Source: Tubiluchus corallicola
Taxonomy: Eukaryota > Priapulida > Priapulimorpha > Priapulimorphida > Tubiluchidae
Assembly (NCBI GenBank): GCA_030141605.1
Contig: JAQGDQ010001460.1
Span: forward strand, 1 to 39,973
Direction: 5' to 3'
Length of the DNA: 39,973 bases
Part shown: positions 35,269 through 39,973 of the stretch, piece after piece
Position numbering within the stretch: the first letter of the stretch is position 1
Layout of the letters: each line of letters opens with the position of its first letter
The notes under the pieces: generated by a model
Databases searched by the model: none
What the model was told of the DNA's origin: nothing
What the model saw: the letters and a program-made list of their open reading frames with translations, nothing else
Translations under genes and position numbers: made by a program

Positions 35269-35680
35269 ACTACCTCTCAATAGAAATTTTCAAGCGTGGT
35301 GGTTGCCGCCATTCACATAGAAATCGTGACGTAACTGGGTGACTTCGTGACTTTTCGTAAGCGCATCGTGATTTTCCGTTAGCGCGCGTTGTTTAGACTA
35401 TTTCAAAGTTTTGCTGCTCGTGCAAAGATATTATCTACCTAACGTTTTTGTAAAAAGTCATTATACTTCTGATGAAGATTTTCTTCAAGACGAATGACGT
35501 CATTGGAAGAAGAATGGGTCTTGAAAATGGGAGCACCCAAGCATGAAGTGATCGCGACTTTAAAGTGATTTTATTAATTACACGAGGCGCTTATTGCAGT
35601 TTTATTACCAAAACGTTCTAACATTTTTTGTAAACATTGAAATAAGCCTGACTTCCTGGAAGGGTTGACCTTTCCTTTAA
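35269..35680 (+). mobile_element. Family-1 MITE, left-truncated copy
   Basis: It starts at ACTACCTCTCAATAGAAATT, just past where the 72-bp array ends in full copies, and runs to CTTTCCTTTAA with TTAA at 35677-35680. TGACGTCA lies at 35495-35502. The left terminal repeat is absent. Confidence 0.8.
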
Positions 35681-36060
35681 ATTTTGTTTTTTCATCGTAT
35701 TTTGCACCTTGGAGAGCCATATACGTATTCTCATTGCAATGCAAAATCAAAATAAATTAGTTATTTCGTCACTATTAGTATGGCTTCCTCATTTTGAATT
35801 TCTCAAACCTGCATTTTTCATAAACCAAGTACTCTGACTGTCATTCAAATTTCCTTATCGATTGGTGCAGCCTGGCTTTCATCGTCTTCATTTTGACGTC
35901 TTTGCAAAAGTTTGTGTTTACACTAGAAGCAGATATATAATTCATCACACATCAGCATTTTATTACTTATATAAATCAAGAAACTGACTTCAACCCTTTA
36001 CCCACCGAATAAAGTTTTCAACCCTCATCACCCCTTTAAACCTCGATTAAAAATGAATTT
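35681..36060. other. A+T-rich spacer
   Basis: Nothing recognised. Confidence 0.4.
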
Positions 36061-36314
36061 TGACCAGACAGTTTAGTCTAGTGGTAATGCGTCTGCTTTC
36101 CGTTTGGGAGGTCGTGAGTTCGAACCAGCGGCCGGGTCATACCAAAGACTTTAAAAATGGTACCGCTTTGCCCTGCGTGGTATTTAGGGTAAAAGCGAGG
36201 TAATAATAGTGTCTCTTATGTAGTTGTAGGTTGTTATTTACAGTCGGCGATAATAACTCTTTGAGCTAATGTTAATTGTTGACCCAAAAGCCGACTTTAA
36301 ATAAAGATTATTAC

Positions 36315-36381
<67 letters not shown>
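36061..36381 (+). mobile_element. tRNA-derived SINE with (TTA)n tail
   Basis: TAGTCTAGTGGTAATGCG (A-box) and GGTCGTGAGTTCGAACC (B-box) form a polymerase III promoter in a tRNA-related head of about 75 bp. A body of about 170 bp aligned with 2376-2627 follows, then AAATAAAGATTATTACTATT at 36299 and a TTA microsatellite to about 36381. The tRNA of origin is uncertain. The end resembles that of the LINE at 21107-22001. Confidence 0.9.
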
Positions 36382-36579
36382 GACACAAATTAATATGATT
36401 TAATTAGAACTTTTCAGAAATTAGAGTTATCCTTAATAAGTATAATTATAGATTCGAAGCCAAATGAAATAATATCCTTAAAGCACAAGAAAATCATTTA
36501 CTTACATAAAGCTAAAAATTTCGTCTTAAAATTTTCGATCACCTACATGCTATCTTATTGCACGTAGAGCTTGCCTTAG
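36382..36579. other. A+T-rich spacer
   Basis: Nothing recognised. Confidence 0.4.
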
Positions 36580-36860
36580 CTGTAACCCTGTATAAAACTT
36601 GTAAATTTAAATGCCATTTTAACAGTAACTCATTTGAAACAAGTTTATGCAATAATCGTGTAAAGTTTGAAAAATAATCAGAGCATTCGCAGCGCACACT
36701 TCCCTGGCTAAGCAAAAGTTTAATTGACTCTATCTTGTGTTTAGTGAATCACTGGTGCACACTGGGATAGTGAAACAGCGTCGTTTGACCAGGTGACGCG
36801 AACATTTTAAATACGTAACTAAGAATTTTCTCTTCCAGTTACGTAAGTCTTTCAAAGTCT
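36580..36860 (+). repeat. Family-4 dispersed repeat, copy b
   Basis: It aligns with 29395-29750, with shared blocks CTGTATAAAACTTGTAAATT, GCACACTGG...ATAGTGAAACAG and GAACATTTTAA. It is somewhat shorter because of small deletions. Confidence 0.75.
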
Positions 36861-37017
36861 TAACTATAACTGTCACTTGACATTTGGGTAAAACAAAATC
36901 GTTTGCCGCATCAGTTCAAAAAGTTCAGTTGTTTTACGTGGAAGTAACCTAATTATGCATTAGTCTGTGCATAAAGTGATTTACTAGTAGGATCTTGCTT
37001 GGGAACAAGAAAAAATG

Positions 37018-37170
37018 AACTAGGTAAGGTTCTAGCTAGTTGTTCAACTGTTATTATTACAATACCATGGGCTGCGAGGCATTGTCAAGTGTACACAAAT
37101 GCATTGTCTGGTAGACTTAACCTTTGACCTTTTCACGATCACAAATCAACCGCTGGAACTGAGAAAAGGA
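37018..37170 (+). repeat. Family-5 fragment, second copy
   Basis: It matches 2650-2801 at high identity. Downstream sequence differs, so the shared unit ends near GAAAAGGAT. Confidence 0.75.
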
Positions 37171-38504
37171 TTATTGCTGCAACAGTCCCCTCAATACCGA
37201 AATCTGTTTCCAAACAAGCCCAAGTTGAACTTATTACCGGGCTTGGCTCCCACTTTCTCTCCAAAGTGGACGACTGAGAGTTAACACTGGAGGTTATGCA
37301 ACAAGAGCTTTGCGACTCTATTAAATGACAAACTTTAATGGCCAAGACATCTATTGATGTGCGATGTCCTTTTTTCTGCAGACAAACATCTTCCATTAAG
37401 AGCTGTTATTCCGCGGCATCGATAAGCTTTTCAGCGTCCAGAAATCAGGACGTACCAGGAAGAAGCTGAAGAAAAGTACCAGCAGGCAGAGGATGCTAAT
37501 CTATAAATGCTCTGGTTTTTCACACAGTTCAACACCGTGTAACCTTGAATCAAACACCCAGAAGCACGACCTGCTTAATGTGCATGCTTGCAGCAGGACC
37601 GGTATCTGCTTTGTTGTTAGAGACAATTCTCTGTTGTGATCCAGAGAAACTAGCAGATGTATCTTAACCATTTTCGAATCTGAATACGTCCCCCTTGTAT
37701 GAAGTAAACATACGAGGCTGTAGGGCAGGTGAAACAACACTCACTGGTCATGCATCTGCTTACTGGCCAGGCAGAGTATTGCATTACTTTTGTCAAACCT
37801 CATAATAATATACTAGTACGTATAACTCCACGATCTTACGAATGTTTCTATGAAATTTTGTGAAGCCAAGCTCTGACATGCCTAATAAACAATTAAATCC
37901 TTGGATTTTCTAACACACTGCAAAAGGTTTGATCAGGCAGCTTGTGTTTAGTTGATCACGTGATCGCCGTCATCATTATGCACACGGTACGTTGAAGCAC
38001 TCTCTATGTCAAATCTAATCTTCTAAACATGATTATACTGGGCAGATTATTAGACACACAATACACTCTAGCAGTCAGAGAGCTTGTCTGTTTAAATATG
38101 AGTTATTTAATGTACATTCACGCTGATTGAGCTACAGATAATGTACAAGACGTTGATAATGTCCAATGCGCATGCGCAAAAGCCTTGACAGCAGGACACC
38201 AGAGAATTGCTTCAAAAAGCGCCAGCTGAGTGATGTTTTGAGTATTCGAAATTCTTTATAAATGCCATAAAGATGGGAATGTTAAGCCTGTTCACGTTGA
38301 AAATGTTTACTTGATTAAAGTTTAGTAATTATTTACACAATGTGATTATTTAGCTTGAACATGTGTAGATTTATAGCACAGTAACAATCAACGATATTTA
38401 GCTACAAAAAGCTGATTGCTCACTGAAATCTACTTCAGAACAGTTTAGAAGCACAAGAGTTTAAAAATATTAATTATTAACTTTTATGTACGTTTATGTT
38501 AGTA
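37171..38504. other. Region with no recognised gene
   Basis: Two minus frames of 79-85 codons (37139-37396, 37501-37740) and a plus frame have mixed composition but no domain I recognise. GC content is a little higher at 37170-37500 than around it, so an exon or a degraded gene fragment is possible. A TGATCACGTGATC palindrome lies near 37953. Confidence 0.3.
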
Positions 38505-38605
38505 CATAAAATTATGTTAGTTTGTGATGCCATCAATAGTTGGTCTCACCCGCTGTTAATTAAATTTTTAACTTATTTTTTAATTACCAGAAACGCTTTG
38601 ACATT
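38505..38605 (-). repeat. Family-2 fragment, inverted
   Basis: On the minus strand, AAAGCGTTTCTGGTAATTAA, ACCAACTATTGATG and CATCACAAACTAACATAATT follow the order seen at 11685-11790 and 32300-32395. Confidence 0.7.
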
Positions 38606-38630
38606 GCACATAATGTATGGATTTACCATA

Positions 38631-38932
38631 CAGTAAGTCCTCGCTTAACGACTCTCCATTTACTGACGTTTCGTTTGAATGACGCTGAACATTTGACACC
38701 TCTTAAGCAAGCACAAAGAAACTAATTAGTAGAACCCATAAAAAAACTCATAAAGCATTGACTTTAAAAGATTTAAGCAGCACTGATTTTTGCCTCTGGA
38801 ACGTATCTCATTTCTTTACATTACTTTCTATGGAAGTTTTGGTTTCGTTTAACGACGTTCCGTTTAATGACGTTTCGTTTAACGGCGTTTCGTTTAACAC
38901 CGCGTTTAGCATTGTTAAGCGAAGACTTACTG
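38631..38932. mobile_element. 302-bp pogo/Tigger-like MITE flanked by TA
   Basis: CAGTAAGTCCTCGCTTAACGA begins the element and the inverse of CAGTAAGTCTTCGCTTAACAA ends it, with TA directly outside on both sides. The CAGT...CG-TTAACG type of end and the TA target are typical of pogo/Tigger members of the Tc1-mariner superfamily. An internal 15-bp repeat (TTTCGTTTAACGACG type, four units at about 38840-38900) is present. No transposase. A 97-codon frame (38758-39051) crossing its right end is an artefact. Confidence 0.85.
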
Positions 38933-39147
38933 TACTTCAAAATGGCGCTGGATGTGAAAAATTGTGCTGTTTTCCTTTAAAGCAAAAAGATGGCGTTGTG
39001 AAGTTGATAAACGTGCGTAAAATATGTGAAGTTAAACGTAAATCTACTTAACAGAAGTAAAAGCATTAATCACTTACCCGACGTCTTCTTCAGTCATCAA
39101 CTTCAATCATACATAGACCTTGCTAGCTTGATTTCTAAGAACCTCTC
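38933..39147. other. MITE-flanking repeat remnant and spacer
   Basis: TACTTCAAAATGGCG followed by GTTTTCCTTTAAAG (38933-38982) matches 11471-11520. The remainder is unremarkable. Confidence 0.5.
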
Positions 39148-39973
39148 CCTACGGCTTCCTGGCTCTCCCTACTGGCCTGGCTCCCCTACTGGCCCTTGCT
39201 CTCCCTACGGCTTCCTTCTCTCCCTACTGGCTTCCTTGGCTCTCCCTACTGGCTTCCTTGACTCTCCCTACTGGCTTTCTTGGCTCTCCCTACTGGCTTC
39301 CTTGGCTCTCCCTACTGGCTTCCTTGGCTCTCCCTACTGGCTTCCTTGGCTCTCCCTACTGGCTTTCTTGGCTGTCCCTACTGGCTTCCTTGGCTCTCCC
39401 TACTGGCTTTCTTGGCTCTCCCCACGGCTTCCTTGGCTCTCCCTACTGGCTTCCTTGGCTCTCCCTACTGGCTTCCTTGGCTCTCCCAACTGGCTTCCTT
39501 GGCTCTCCCTACTGGCTTCCTTGGCTCTCCCTACTGGCTTCCTTGGCTCTCCCTACTGGCTTCCTTGGCTCTCCCTACTGGCTTCCTTGGCTCTCCCAAC
39601 TGGCTTCCTTGGCTCTCCCTACTGGCTTCCTTGGCTCTCCCTACTGGCTTCCTTGGCTCTCCCTACTGGCTTCCTTGGCTCTCCCTACTGGCTTCCTTGG
39701 CTCTCCCTACTGGCTTCCTTGGCTCTCCCTACTGGCTTCCTTGGCTCTCCCAACTGGCTTCCCCCCCACCCCCACCCCCCCTTGGCTCTCCCTACTGGCT
39801 TCCTTGGCTCTCCCTACTGGCTTCCTTGGCTCTCCCTACTGGCTTCCTTGGCTCTCCCTACTGGCTTTCTTGGCTGTCCCTACTGGCTTCCTTGGCTCTC
39901 CCTACTGGCTTTCTTGGCTCTCCCCACTGGCTTCCTTGGCTCTCCCTACTGGCTTCCTTGGCTCTCCCTACTG
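39148..39973. repeat. 22-bp satellite (GGCTCTCCCTACTGGCTTCCTT), over 35 units
   Basis: The array runs off the right edge. Variants (CTTTCTT, GGCTGTCCC, CTCCCAACTGG, CTCCCCAC) recur in the same order: the block with CTTTCTTGGCTGTCCC at 39361 reappears at 39863, about 502 bp later. CTCCCAACTGG at about 39486 and 39596 are exactly five units apart. A C-rich insertion (39762-39780) interrupts the array. The unit length is not a multiple of 3, so it is non-coding. Confidence 0.97.

Noticed and set aside
38758-39051. 97-codon plus-strand gene
   Set aside because: It starts inside the pogo-like MITE and crosses its right terminal repeat into an old repeat.

Overview
This window looks like non-coding, repeat-dense DNA from an animal nuclear genome. 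A lophotrochozoan such as a mollusc would fit, but that is inference: no marker gene is present. The base composition is A+T-rich. There are no operons, no ribosome-binding sites and no long open frames with protein-like composition. The longest open frames are translations of microsatellites (poly-Asn/Tyr, Ser-Leu and Arg-Glu runs) or of minisatellites whose unit length keeps a frame open. The only protein-coding traces I recognise are two dead, 5'-truncated non-LTR retrotransposon tails, at 21107-22001 (+) and 33828-34049 (-).

Layout, left to right. 1-361 is a CAG tract. 374-1510 is a 1.1 kb composite repeat that recurs at 9526-10659, both followed by long CAA/CTA compound microsatellites. 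2253-2801 holds a small inverted-repeat element, a reversed tRNA-derived SINE and a fragment shared with 37018-37170. Minisatellites of 38 bp (3070-3528) and 44 bp (3588-4050) follow, then a GC-rich fold-prone island (4937-5043) and an 84-bp tandem repeat carrying a tRNA-like T-arm (6225-6568). 7891-8500 is GA/GATA. 8500-9507 is mostly single-copy and rich in CAGGTR motifs. 11161-13380 holds a truncated element, a second repeat family and a purine-rich minisatellite. 15058-15361 is GA. 15396-15800 is a third repeat family that recurs inverted at 28862-29260. 16755-17325 is a 52-bp array, followed by a roughly 1 kb foldback structure (17356-18400). An ATTC-type array at 20143-22553 is split by a LINE insertion. 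23088-24339 is an element with an expanded internal 72-bp array. A 185-bp hairpin (25001-25185), a GA/GAGAA tract (26216-27097), a second foldback (28461-28800), TC/TTTC tracts (30170-30700), a second tRNA-SINE (36061-36381), a pogo-like TA-flanked MITE (38631-38932) and a 22-bp satellite running off the right edge (39148-39973) complete the window.

The most informative biology is in the mobile elements. Family 1 is a TTAA-bounded MITE with an AGGAAAG-type terminal repeat, present in at least six copies. Its left end is a 72-bp tandem array with 1, 3, 3 or 11 units, each restating the terminal motif, and a perfect TGACGTCA palindrome is conserved in all six copies. The LINE tail and the SINE tail share the same 3' sequence before a triplet-repeat tail, which suggests that this LINE type mobilises the SINE. 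The pogo-like MITE can be matched to an unoccupied version of its own target elsewhere in the window. Clustered transcription-factor-like motifs lie in the few single-copy stretches, so this may be intergenic or intronic regulatory DNA. All such motif calls are inference.
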